Of a stretch of 38,576 bases of DNA, positions 28,073-37,369 are shown one piece after another. The notes beneath the pieces are model-generated. The model worked only from the letters and a program-made list of their open reading frames with translations. It did no database searches and was not told where the DNA came from. Numbering within the stretch: position 1 is the stretch's first letter; every line of letters starts with the position of its first letter. Both the position numbers and the translations under genes were made by a program. Source of the stretch: a virus; the IMG/VR virus record IMGVR_UViG_3300031624_000006, positions 1 to 38,576 of that record, one strand, 5' to 3'.

Positions 28073-29071
28073 CTAACTCTGTACTATGTTGTCTGGGAAG
28101 ACATTGCACAGCCTTGCTATTGAACGAGGGTTGACATGAGCAAGTCCCAGAGGCCAGTCTATCTCAGTTCTGTAAACTGGCATAGCCTCTAGTAAACCCT
28201 TGTCCACAACTTCCATAGGATATTCTTGGATACCCCAAACATGCTCACCTATCCCAAACTTCACTGCATAGATAGATGTGCTGACATCACTGGTGTATAT
28301 ATCCTGTGGGTCTTCAGTATTGGTGATGATTTCAGTTACCTGGTCGGCCTTCGTCCCAATATCAACCATCCTCACACCAGCAAAGACATCTATGAATCTA
28401 CCGAACATATCCTGTGCCTGGTTGAGCAGCCTCTCCTGTCTTAGGAGTGAGCTAACCGCAAGCAGACATTTCTTGTTCATAAGCAGTACGTCAGGTTTAT
28501 GACCATCAATAGAGTAGACTAGGGTAAACAGCTTATCTAAGAAGTTGTTCCTATTAGCTGTATCATACAGGATACCAGCATCCCTGGCAGCACCATAAGT
28601 ACCCCCACAGTCAATAAACTGGCCTGTATAACCCTCTGCTACAATATCATCCACCCTTACAGATATTCCCTTGAACTCTTCAGGGTCAACTACAGGACTT
28701 CCATTGATGAACTTGTCATTGAACTTATAAGCTAACGCTCTGACCATCATTTGCTGTTGAACAGCCCTAGCATCTGCTATGGTGTTCTTAGCCCTAGCAA
28801 TAGCCTTGTCAGTATCAATCATTCCACCCAGCAATGAAATCACCTCTGTCTTCTGTTCAAAGTGTCCAGTAGACTCTGCATATCCAGCGTTTAGCTTACG
28901 AAAGCCAACACTTGGCAGGTCTTGGTACTTCACAACAGCAGTAGATAGTGTTCCAATAGTCTCCCAAGGAACTACCTCCATCATAGAGGCTTCCATCAAG
29001 AGTGTATCTATTACTGATTTCCTCAGAACATCAGTTTCTATTTTGCTTAGTTCAGCTAATGTCCAAGCCAT
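28073..29071 (-). CDS. Major capsid protein (HK97-fold type)
   Basis: A 332-residue protein with the start typical of many phage capsid proteins (WTLAELSKIETDVLRKSVIDTLLMEASMMEVVPWETIGT in pieces: helix, then a P-containing strand), an E-loop-like region near residues 60-90, then FNDKFINGS and KPDVLLMNKKCLLAVSSLLR, the helix-strand arrangement of the P-domain. SIYAVKFGIGEHVWGIQEYP then fits the A-domain end. It follows the scaffold gene and precedes the decoration gene, the usual order. AAGGAGG before ATG 29071. It should form the icosahedral shell. Family membership is by position and length rather than by alignment. Confidence 0.8.
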   Translation of the reverse strand: MAWTLAELSKIETDVLRKSVIDTLLMEASMMEVVPWETIGTLSTAVVKYQDLPSVGFRKLNAGYAESTGHFEQKTEVISLLGGMIDTDKAIARAKNTIADARAVQQQMMVRALAYKFNDKFINGSPVVDPEEFKGISVRVDDIVAEGYTGQFIDCGGTYGAARDAGILYDTANRNNFLDKLFTLVYSIDGHKPDVLLMNKKCLLAVSSLLRQERLLNQAQDMFGRFIDVFAGVRMVDIGTKADQVTEIITNTEDPQDIYTSDVSTSIYAVKFGIGEHVWGIQEYPMEVVDKGLLEAMPVYRTEIDWPLGLAHVNPRSIARLCNVFPDNIVQS

Positions 29072-29092
29072 ATTCTCTTTTCCTCCTTATTA

Positions 29093-29611
29093 TTATTTGT
29101 TGCTAGACGATTCATAAGCCTGTCTAGCAAGTTCCATTGGTGAACCTTTCAATTCACCTGAGCCCCCACCTGAACCAAGGTCAGGAGATGGCCTCTTGTC
29201 CCCAAGCACTTCTAATACTGTTCGCATCTCTGTTTCTGACATCTTAGAAGCTCTCTCATCAGAGACTCCTCTCTTTTTAAGTGCATCCTTGAGTTCAGAA
29301 GCAGTCTTCTCTTGGATACTTTTTAGCTCAGTAGTCTTAGTTTCAAGCTGAGATTTAGCATCATTCAACTCTTGCCTAATCTTTCCAAGCTCTTCTGCAT
29401 TGGGGGCATTTTTTAGTTGCTCTTCAAGGCCTTTGACCTTTTCCTCTGCAGCCTGTAGTTTTCCACCAAGACTTTCCTTGATGCCAACATACTTACTCCA
29501 GGGGACTACTTTAGGATACTTACCCTCAGAATCCCTCTCCAGCTTAACGCTGCCTTCTTCATTGGGTTCAATAGGGGTAATCTCCTCATTGTCCTTGCCT
29601 TCATCAGACAT
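29093..29611 (-). CDS. Capsid scaffolding protein
   Basis: A 172-residue highly charged protein. The first 35 residues are acidic; residues about 48-110 are a continuous coiled coil with heptads (LGGKLQAAEEKVKGLEEQLK, LGKIRQELNDAKSQLETKTTEL). A helix-rich C-terminal end follows a GSGGGSGE linker. Coiled-coil proteins of this size just before the major capsid gene are scaffolds that guide prohead assembly and are then removed. A consensus promoter and AAGGAGG lie directly upstream. No protease gene for it is recognised nearby, so removal may be by exit rather than cleavage. Confidence 0.8.
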   Translation of the reverse strand: MSDEGKDNEEITPIEPNEEGSVKLERDSEGKYPKVVPWSKYVGIKESLGGKLQAAEEKVKGLEEQLKNAPNAEELGKIRQELNDAKSQLETKTTELKSIQEKTASELKDALKKRGVSDERASKMSETEMRTVLEVLGDKRPSPDLGSGGGSGELKGSPMELARQAYESSSNK

Positions 29612-29645
29612 TGTTCTTATTCCTCCTTTTTAAGGTACTGTCTCT

Positions 29646-29674
29646 ATTATAAAACAGCCAGTTTATTTTGTCAA
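29646..29674 (-). promoter_or_regulatory. Consensus sigma70 promoter for scaffold and capsid genes
   Basis: Read leftward, TTGACA (29674-29669), a 17-base spacer, and TATAAT (29651-29646): a perfect match in both boxes. It lies just after the stop of the 1966-residue gene and about 35 bases before the scaffold start. It should give the high level of scaffold and capsid expression that assembly needs, independent of the upstream late transcript and needing only host RNA polymerase. Confidence 0.85.
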
Positions 29675-29677
29675 GTC

Positions 29678-32600
29678 CTACTCAGGTAAAAGTTTAGCCC
29701 AATCTGGTATCTCAGGTAAAGCTGTCCAATGTACCCTCCTTACTATGTTTCCTTGTTCATCAAGGAAGTCAAAGCTACTGAAGTATTGCTCCAAGATTTC
29801 TTTAGCATTTTTAGAATGAAGGGTAGAAACCTGTTCCCAGAAGTATAAAGCAGCATCAACAGCAGGGTGGGTAATACGATAGTCTACCCTCTCACTGGAA
29901 GGAAGGTCTTTATATTCTGCTAACAATGATTCACATTGGTAGGCAAACCTATCAAGGTTAGAGAAACCACTTCCTTCCATATCCACCTGCCAGATTGGTA
30001 CTCCTTCTTCCTCTACCTTATTCATAAGGTCAATCCTGTATGAACTCAGGGTATAGTACTTCCCTTCTACACTCTGACCTAATTGCTGCCTCTTTTCATC
30101 CATGAACTTTGCTACCACTTGGGTAGTTTGGAATATCTCATCAGGGTCTTGGAGATAGAAGAAAGCAGTCAACCAATCTCTTTCACCATGAGCTATTCGT
30201 AAGAGTTGGGTAGCTATTCCTGGTGTGAAGGTTTTCTTCATGTTACTCCAACCTTCATTAAACCTTTGGTCATCTTGAGTAAGGAAACCTGCTACCAAGT
30301 TAGCCACTGCACCAGGAATCTCAAGACCAGGAAGTTCACCTGATATAGCATCAGCTAGGTAGTTCAATGAAGTTATTCCTGTATACTGCCAGGCTTCAAG
30401 TCTCTTTCTGTCTCTCAGTGAGAAGGCAAAGGCAACAATAGCCATATAAAGGAGGGCTGATTTGTAGGTCATTGACCAATTCTTCTTAGGCATAATTTCA
30501 CTCAGAGTCTTACCTTGCTCCTTGGCATAGTTAAGATATGCTTGGGAAGGACTCCTCTTTATCCACTTTATTCCTAACTCTACAAAGTTCTCACCCCAAG
30601 TTGCAAGGACAGTGAGTACTCTCCCCATAGAACTCTGACCCAGCTCCATAGCATTCATCTGGGTATAAAGGTATTGGGTATCAGCAGCTACTTCATCACC
30701 CCTCTCTATCCATAAGGACTGGGGTGCATCAGGGAACAAGGCTTTAGCCTCCGCATACCCAGCTAAGAAAGCATTGGACACATTCAATCTATCTGCAGCT
30801 CTGAACATAGAAAGAGCTATCTCCCTAAATTCCTGTGACCAACGAGAACCAAAAGCCTCATCAATTCCAGGTAGGTAAGCACCTTTCCTTGAACGGATAG
30901 CAAGAGATTGTTCCATAGCAGCCTTACCCTCTGCTGTTGCTCTCAAGGCTATACCTTTAGCAAAGTTACCAGCTCCTACCTCACATAAGGTCAGGATATT
31001 TTGACTCAAGTTCCTGATTGCAGAACTAGGCTTCAATCCCATCCATAGGGTGTAGTAGATATTAGCTAAGTTGTAGGAAACCATACCAGCAAAGTTACCA
31101 CGAGTTAAGAGATTAGCAAATGGTTTCCCTCCTGGTAATTTCTCAAGCTTTGCAGCTATCCCCCTAAACATATTATTTGTCTCTATATCTAACTTTGAAG
31201 GAGCACTTGTCATTCTTCTAGTATATTCACGAAAATATCTACGAACTATTGGGGGAGTGTTAGTATCATTAGCTATTACTGCTATCTTCTGGAGGAGAGG
31301 CTCATAGTATAGAACTCTCAATGCTCTGGAATCATAAGCCCAAGCTGCTGCAAAGGGGTCTTCAATAAGACCAGTAGTCGCTCCCAATCTCTCCTGAAGA
31401 TAAGGCATAAACACTGTCTTCGGAGCACGATACTCAAGGGCTCTAAGAATGGCAGGGTCAGGAGGATGTCCTTCCTTATATTGAGCCATCATATCAGCCT
31501 CAAAAATGTGGGTAATATAGTTCTCTCTCCTCTGCTCCTCTGGGATACCAAGTCTATCTGCCCACTCATCAAAGTGTCTCTTGAAGAAGTCTACAGCTTG
31601 CTGCTCCTCGGTAGTAAGTTCCTGAGTACCAGGATTCTCTAGCTCTCGGAATACCAGGTATCTCCTCTCCTTCTTCACTAACTTTGACATCTCTAATAGC
31701 TCCTGTCTAAAGGCTATCCTAGCCTCCAGCATATTAACCTCTGCCTCTTGGACTGTCTTATAGAGCCTGTATAAACCAAGCATCTCAAAGATTTTCCTAG
31801 ATGGTCTTGCTCTCTCCTTAATACTTATATCCTGGATAATAGGAGACTCATCAACAACCTCTGTTGGGATAGGCTCATCAGGGTCTATTGGGATTCCACC
31901 TTCACTGTATATCTCCTCTGAGGTTACAGTAGGTTCTACCACAGGTTTTGTAACTTCAGGTGGTTTAGGTGTAATTTCTTCTGCTTTACCCCATAATTCC
32001 TTAAAGCGTTCCTCCAGTTTATTAGCAGGGTCAAAGGTTTCAGCATAGTCCGCCAAGCTATCTATCCATTGTTTTTCAGCCCTAACTCTTTCTGCTTGTT
32101 CCAACGCAGATAATTTCTCAGGTGGATAAAGTTTATAATATTCCTCTTGAGCTTTTTCTACAAAGGACAAGCCTCTTTCCCTCCAATCATGGTATCGCTT
32201 CTCAAGAAAACTGCCAAAGGATTCTATTGCAGTAATTTCTTCTGTGGTGGTGGAAACAGTCTCCCAGTCCACCTCACCAATATATCTCTTATAAACCCTC
32301 AACATATCAGGAGACATCTCTGACTCAGGAGCAAATCCTATCTTGTTCTCCTCAACATACTTCAAAACAGCATCCAAAGCTTTATGGCTCTTTTCTGTAT
32401 GTGGCTCAGCAGATACAATAGAATCAAGAGTTAATACCCCATCTCTAACATGAGCTGTAGCAGCCATAAGAGGATTTCCCTCATTATCAGTAAAGATTAT
32501 TGCTTCACCTTCGGATATAGGGACTGTATGCAATGAATTAGGTTTAACTTCAACCTCCTCAAGATAGGTCTTAGCCTCTTCAAGCTTCTGTTGCTGGACA

Positions 32601-35578
32601 TAAGCTGGCATAGGAGTACCTTGCTCTGTCACACCCAAAACCTCCCTCCGAGCAGCAGTACCCCAGAATTCCTGTTCCTTAACACCACCTTCAAGTGCTC
32701 GGATAAATCTCTCCTCAGCAGTTAAAGGTCGTAACTTCTTTAGTTCACTGGTAATATTATCCCTAATCTTCTGGGAAGTTTGAATCTTCTTCTTCAAATC
32801 TATTAACCTATCCTGTATATCAGCCTTATTCCAAGGAGAAGTAGTAGTTTCCATCTCAGCCACAGCAGCATCATAAGCATTCTGGTAGTCCCTAACAGCT
32901 GAATCAAACTTCTCTAGTTGGGTCTGGAGGAACTCTATCCTCTTAGTGTGGACTCTCTTAGTTGGGTCAGTAATCTCAGCATTGTAAGCATCCTCCTTGG
33001 CTACCTCTGTAAGGTCTGCAATAAGCTCAGCACCATCTGGGGTAGAAGCATAGTCATCCAAGGCTATCCTAGCTGCTGTTAGCTCAGCCTGAGCTTTCTC
33101 TACACCTTTAGCCTCAAGTTCCTCTATTGACTCTGCAGTCAAGGTATCATAGATTTCCTTCTGCTCAACAGTCATATAAGTCTCAGTATTATTGATAATA
33201 TTGGAAAGAATATCACCACCACCACCCATACCAATACCCATCATACCACCAAGAGTAGCTGCTAACTGAGCTTCAGAATCCCACCTCCAAGGGTCTTCTT
33301 CACCCATAGCTGCCCTCTGTATCGCTAACTGATAACGTTCCTCCCAACCCTCTTCTAAACCTGTTATCACTATCCTACCTCCAACTCTAGCAACAGTGAA
33401 TAATCCCTTAGCAATCCCATTGGCTAATATCTTAGCAGTTGGAGGTATAGGAGCTAAGGATGCAATAGCCTCTCCCATATCTAAACCAGCAAGCTTCATA
33501 TTGTTCCAAAAAACCTCATTAAACACCCCCTCTGCTTCTTTGGGGGTAAATCCTCTATTTAATGCTTCATCATAACTCTCAGCAGCCTCAGTTATAGATT
33601 CCATGGGTCTTGAGAGTGATGCACTACCTGCACCAGCAAAGAGATTCTGGATAATCCAACTTCCAAATTTACCAAGTTTAGAGGTAGAAGTAACTAATCT
33701 ACCAGCTACTTTGCCCCCTACTGCAGACCCAGCAGACCATCCAAGAAGAGTCAAGGGAAGAAGAAGTACTTGGAGGGGAAGAGTCCTAACTCCCTCTAAG
33801 AACAGTTGCATAGCTTGTGGAGTAGTCCAAAATCTAGGGTCAAGTAAATTTGTCATCTTAAAATCTGCAAGACTAGCTACCTGTGGCATAGTTTTTTCTA
33901 AAGCTTCTGCACCTTGGAACATATCATTCATAAAACCATCCTTCCCTAAGAGATGAGCAGCCCCCCCAAACAAAGTAAGGGCAGAAGATACACCAGAGTT
34001 CCAAGCTTGACTTATTAGCGTAGTTTTAGGATAACTGCCCTGCTCATGAAGGGCTTTAAGTTCCCATATATCCTCCTCTGCCCAAGGAAGAGTAACATCA
34101 GTAATCCCCGTGTTTACTGTGTACCACTGTGTAATTGCTTCTGTACTCCCATCAGATTCTATGAAGTTCAATATAGCCTTATCAGTCAACAAGGGATAAA
34201 AGTATCTAAGTTGCTCCGCCATATATGTAAAGTAATCAGTAGGTGAAGTAACAGGTAAAGATAGGGATAAGTTATAGCAATCAAGAAGTGTATCAATTTC
34301 TTGGCTAATAAAAGGACTGTCGAAGTATTCCCTTCTCTCTGCAGGAGACCATTTTTCAGCATAAGGTTTTACCTGCCCAACCGCACATTTATACCTAAAA
34401 AACCAATCCTCGACTTCCTCCCTAGTTCCACCAATAGCAAAGAATTCAGTATAAGCTTGTGTTGGCAAAGTGGTATATTTGGTTCTAAGTAACCAATATG
34501 CCTTATCTTTATCAGAGGAATTTGTTGGAGGAGATGGAGAAGGACTTTCTTGAAGTTCATACTCCTCAGCCAAGGATAGAGGGACAACCTTACCATCTTG
34601 GTCAATATTAGCCACCCTCTCTCCACCAAAATAAATCCCATCATCCTTCTTCTGGATAGCTATGACTCGTTCATTCACTCCTGGAATACCAATAGTAATA
34701 GTATCAGGGACTCCAGTATCAGCAATCTCTTGCAATCGAGCTTGTTGGGCTGCTTCTATATCACTGACAAGGTCTCCAGAAGGGGTAACACCTGCTTCCC
34801 CCAGCTCAGCATTTACATTTTCATTGATAACATCCTGGAAGGCTTGTTCAGGATTCTCTACTTGTGGGGGATAAGCTAATTCGAGATACCTACCTATCTC
34901 ATCGATGTCCTGGGAAAGTGCTACAGCAGATAAGATTTGGGTAGGGGATATTTGAGAGGCAGGATAAACACTGATAGACTTCATCCAATCTTCTATGTCT
35001 TCTGGAGCTGGAAATCCTCCTGTGTAGAGTTGAGCAACTTCCTCTATGGACTTCCCTGCTATCTCTGTATTATATTCTATGAACCATTGTCTCTCCTCAT
35101 CGGTCAAAGGAAGCCTTAATGTCTCAGGTGAACGAGGGGATAACTCAGGAATAAATTTATAGAGTTGAGCTTCTTCACCACTGAGAAGACCTTGCAAGGC
35201 AAGGGAGGTAATATAATCCTTAATGGTTGGTGCTCTCTCTGATACTTGTTTTACCCTCTCTAACTCCCTAATCTCAGTCTCAGTCTCCCTTATATAGACA
35301 TCAGCCTGTTCTGGAGTAAGACCATATTCTGTCCAAGGGGTCACATTCCTAAACCATTGGGGAGGGTTATATAACAAAGCAGCTACACCTCTGGCAGCTC
35401 TCTCAGGGAAAGGTGTCTGTCCCCAAACCTCAGGGGTAAACCTTGACATATAGATGTCTTTCTGGGCTGCAGCTAACTTCCCTAAATCTTCTAACCTAGC
35501 TGCATCCTGCTCTGTGAACTGGGTAGGAAACTTGGGAGTCTCTGGTAACTTTGGTAAACCTTGATTATTGTTTGCCAT
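29678..35578 (-). CDS. Large polyvalent-type protein, 1966 aa
   Basis: A very large protein between portal and scaffold, where phages often encode MuF-type or polyvalent virion proteins. Residues 1-600 are helical with a proline-rich start. Residues about 615-660 and 740-800 hold hydrophobic helices (VLLLPLTLLGWSAGSAVGG). Residues about 880-1000 are coiled coil. Residues about 1019-1090 (EGEAIIFTDNEGNPLMAATAH, then TLDSIVSAEPHTEKSHKALDAVLKYV) resemble a GNAT acetyltransferase core. Residues about 1290-1930 look like the polyvalent-protein associated region seen in many phages. It may be packaged and injected with DNA. Start: AAGAGG before ATG 35578, 1 base after the portal stop. Confidence 0.6.
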   Translation of the reverse strand: MANNNQGLPKLPETPKFPTQFTEQDAARLEDLGKLAAAQKDIYMSRFTPEVWGQTPFPERAARGVAALLYNPPQWFRNVTPWTEYGLTPEQADVYIRETETEIRELERVKQVSERAPTIKDYITSLALQGLLSGEEAQLYKFIPELSPRSPETLRLPLTDEERQWFIEYNTEIAGKSIEEVAQLYTGGFPAPEDIEDWMKSISVYPASQISPTQILSAVALSQDIDEIGRYLELAYPPQVENPEQAFQDVINENVNAELGEAGVTPSGDLVSDIEAAQQARLQEIADTGVPDTITIGIPGVNERVIAIQKKDDGIYFGGERVANIDQDGKVVPLSLAEEYELQESPSPSPPTNSSDKDKAYWLLRTKYTTLPTQAYTEFFAIGGTREEVEDWFFRYKCAVGQVKPYAEKWSPAERREYFDSPFISQEIDTLLDCYNLSLSLPVTSPTDYFTYMAEQLRYFYPLLTDKAILNFIESDGSTEAITQWYTVNTGITDVTLPWAEEDIWELKALHEQGSYPKTTLISQAWNSGVSSALTLFGGAAHLLGKDGFMNDMFQGAEALEKTMPQVASLADFKMTNLLDPRFWTTPQAMQLFLEGVRTLPLQVLLLPLTLLGWSAGSAVGGKVAGRLVTSTSKLGKFGSWIIQNLFAGAGSASLSRPMESITEAAESYDEALNRGFTPKEAEGVFNEVFWNNMKLAGLDMGEAIASLAPIPPTAKILANGIAKGLFTVARVGGRIVITGLEEGWEERYQLAIQRAAMGEEDPWRWDSEAQLAATLGGMMGIGMGGGGDILSNIINNTETYMTVEQKEIYDTLTAESIEELEAKGVEKAQAELTAARIALDDYASTPDGAELIADLTEVAKEDAYNAEITDPTKRVHTKRIEFLQTQLEKFDSAVRDYQNAYDAAVAEMETTTSPWNKADIQDRLIDLKKKIQTSQKIRDNITSELKKLRPLTAEERFIRALEGGVKEQEFWGTAARREVLGVTEQGTPMPAYVQQQKLEEAKTYLEEVEVKPNSLHTVPISEGEAIIFTDNEGNPLMAATAHVRDGVLTLDSIVSAEPHTEKSHKALDAVLKYVEENKIGFAPESEMSPDMLRVYKRYIGEVDWETVSTTTEEITAIESFGSFLEKRYHDWRERGLSFVEKAQEEYYKLYPPEKLSALEQAERVRAEKQWIDSLADYAETFDPANKLEERFKELWGKAEEITPKPPEVTKPVVEPTVTSEEIYSEGGIPIDPDEPIPTEVVDESPIIQDISIKERARPSRKIFEMLGLYRLYKTVQEAEVNMLEARIAFRQELLEMSKLVKKERRYLVFRELENPGTQELTTEEQQAVDFFKRHFDEWADRLGIPEEQRRENYITHIFEADMMAQYKEGHPPDPAILRALEYRAPKTVFMPYLQERLGATTGLIEDPFAAAWAYDSRALRVLYYEPLLQKIAVIANDTNTPPIVRRYFREYTRRMTSAPSKLDIETNNMFRGIAAKLEKLPGGKPFANLLTRGNFAGMVSYNLANIYYTLWMGLKPSSAIRNLSQNILTLCEVGAGNFAKGIALRATAEGKAAMEQSLAIRSRKGAYLPGIDEAFGSRWSQEFREIALSMFRAADRLNVSNAFLAGYAEAKALFPDAPQSLWIERGDEVAADTQYLYTQMNAMELGQSSMGRVLTVLATWGENFVELGIKWIKRSPSQAYLNYAKEQGKTLSEIMPKKNWSMTYKSALLYMAIVAFAFSLRDRKRLEAWQYTGITSLNYLADAISGELPGLEIPGAVANLVAGFLTQDDQRFNEGWSNMKKTFTPGIATQLLRIAHGERDWLTAFFYLQDPDEIFQTTQVVAKFMDEKRQQLGQSVEGKYYTLSSYRIDLMNKVEEEGVPIWQVDMEGSGFSNLDRFAYQCESLLAEYKDLPSSERVDYRITHPAVDAALYFWEQVSTLHSKNAKEILEQYFSSFDFLDEQGNIVRRVHWTALPEIPDWAKLLPE

Positions 35579-35579
35579 A

Positions 35580-37349
35580 TTAACCTCTTATTACTCCTCC
35601 TTTACCAATCATATTTCTAAGCTCTTGGGGGGTAAAGCCAGTTGTTGCCTCTGGGGGTATAACACCTGACCTAGCCCCAAGAACCCTCCTTGTATTTCCA
35701 GTTGCTCCACCTTTTTCCCTTTCCTCAGCTATTGCCCCAGCTTCTAGGGGTCTCCCTTGACCTGGAGCTGGTGCTCCTATCTGAGCCTCCATAGCATTAG
35801 CTACATTATCAAATAAATCAGCCTGCCTTGAATCCCCCCTAACTCGGAGATACCTGGCATGATTTCTAAACAAGGCTATCTTCTCAATAGCAATAGCTTC
35901 AGGAGAATCAAGAATAATGTCCCTCCGCTTAGCTCTGATAATAGCCTGTGGGTCTTTCTTTCCTAGTACATCATGGATAAGGGTAGCTTTATCAAGGTGG
36001 TCTCTGAGGTAATAAGCTATTGTTCCCTTCTCAAGCATATCTTCTGGGGTAGCTACACTAGATTCAACAGTAATATTAACATCATCAGGGATGTCTACTG
36101 GTTTTAACTCTTCAATAAACTTTCCCCTGATATTAAAAACCTTCCCACTCTTCTTGAGCTGGGATAGCTCAAAGTTATCCCCTTCCTCTATGAAGAAGTG
36201 CTTAGCATCCATGTATGGGTAAAGAATCTGATTGGCTGAACTGGAAGCAAGCTGGGACAAAGCATACCCTGATTTCTGTCCTTCCATCATCCCAAACACA
36301 GCATCGTTAAAGCTTCCCTTCTGCTTTTCCCTGCTAATATCCATAAGATGAGCCTGGACTTCAATAGGTATAGCTGGGGGAGGGACTCTTACAAGACCTT
36401 GCTCACCAGGAGCATAGTGGAAAAGAGGTGCTCTCTCCCTTAGTTGCTCTACTGTAGCCTGTGGGGTCTGACTAAATTCTTCTGTTACAGGCTGCGCTGT
36501 ATCCCTAAGAATCTGACTTATCATAGTCCTCCATTTATTGTAGGCAGACTCCACAGACTCATTAACCTCAAAGATACTTCTACCTGAAAGTTTCTTCCAA
36601 TCACCTGTCTTCTTGGTAAGACTTCCTTTATCTGGGAAACCAGCTACAGGAGCTACAAGAAGCTTCATCTCAGGTCTATCAGCCAAAGCAGTCACCTGCT
36701 TCCCATCAATAAGTATCATATTATAAAAGGTATCCCCAACCAATCTCCAATAATCGTCAAGGACTACCTCTGCAGTTGGGGAAAAGATACCTGGATACTC
36801 ATAATCCCACCCTTCCTTACTCTCTGCCTTTAGTTTAGCCTCTTCCCTTGTAATCTTATAACTATGGACACAAGCCACAAGCTTACCATCAGCATACCTG
36901 GGATAAACATCATAAGGATTCCAAAGTTGAGCTTTGAGTAGTCCCGTCTTTCCATCGAACATAAGAACACCTGAATACCAACCAAGGACTAAAAGATAGT
37001 GACCAAGTTCATCAAGGAAAGGCATAGAACCACCAAGCTTCCTCTCTCTGTCTATCTGCTTCCATACATACTGACATCCCCTATCAACTTTAGCTCTCTT
37101 ATCCAGCTCTACAGCAGACTCACTGCTAATAGACATCGAATGGGAAAGCTCACCCCTAGTAAGGAGATAATGAGCCATATTATAGAAGGTTTGAGGTTCA
37201 TTGCTTACATAAGACTCAAGACCTTTAGCTGCTAACTGGTCAATCAAAGTAAGAGTTTCATACCATTCCTTGAATTTAAGATTTCTTTGATACCAGAAGT
37301 TCTTGAGACTTTGAATATCTTGTCTTACCTTACTTATATCATTTTCCAT
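35580..37349 (-). CDS. Portal protein
   Basis: A 589-residue protein directly downstream of the terminase gene. It begins with helices (KNFWYQRNLKFKEWYETLTL) and has a portal-like core: residues about 95-200 (VWKQIDRERKLGGSMPFLDELGHYLLVLGWYSGVLMF in pieces, LWNPYDVYPRYADG). A central alpha/beta part (GRSIFEVNESVESAYNKWRTMI) precedes the clip-like region, then a helical C terminus ending in a Gly/Ala-rich tail. The portal ring is the DNA entry/exit channel at one capsid vertex. Gene order terminase-portal supports the call. AAGGAGGG before ATG 37349. Confidence 0.8.
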   Translation of the reverse strand: MENDISKVRQDIQSLKNFWYQRNLKFKEWYETLTLIDQLAAKGLESYVSNEPQTFYNMAHYLLTRGELSHSMSISSESAVELDKRAKVDRGCQYVWKQIDRERKLGGSMPFLDELGHYLLVLGWYSGVLMFDGKTGLLKAQLWNPYDVYPRYADGKLVACVHSYKITREEAKLKAESKEGWDYEYPGIFSPTAEVVLDDYWRLVGDTFYNMILIDGKQVTALADRPEMKLLVAPVAGFPDKGSLTKKTGDWKKLSGRSIFEVNESVESAYNKWRTMISQILRDTAQPVTEEFSQTPQATVEQLRERAPLFHYAPGEQGLVRVPPPAIPIEVQAHLMDISREKQKGSFNDAVFGMMEGQKSGYALSQLASSSANQILYPYMDAKHFFIEEGDNFELSQLKKSGKVFNIRGKFIEELKPVDIPDDVNITVESSVATPEDMLEKGTIAYYLRDHLDKATLIHDVLGKKDPQAIIRAKRRDIILDSPEAIAIEKIALFRNHARYLRVRGDSRQADLFDNVANAMEAQIGAPAPGQGRPLEAGAIAEEREKGGATGNTRRVLGARSGVIPPEATTGFTPQELRNMIGKGGVIRG

Positions 37350-37369
37350 AATCCCTCCTTACAGTGAAG

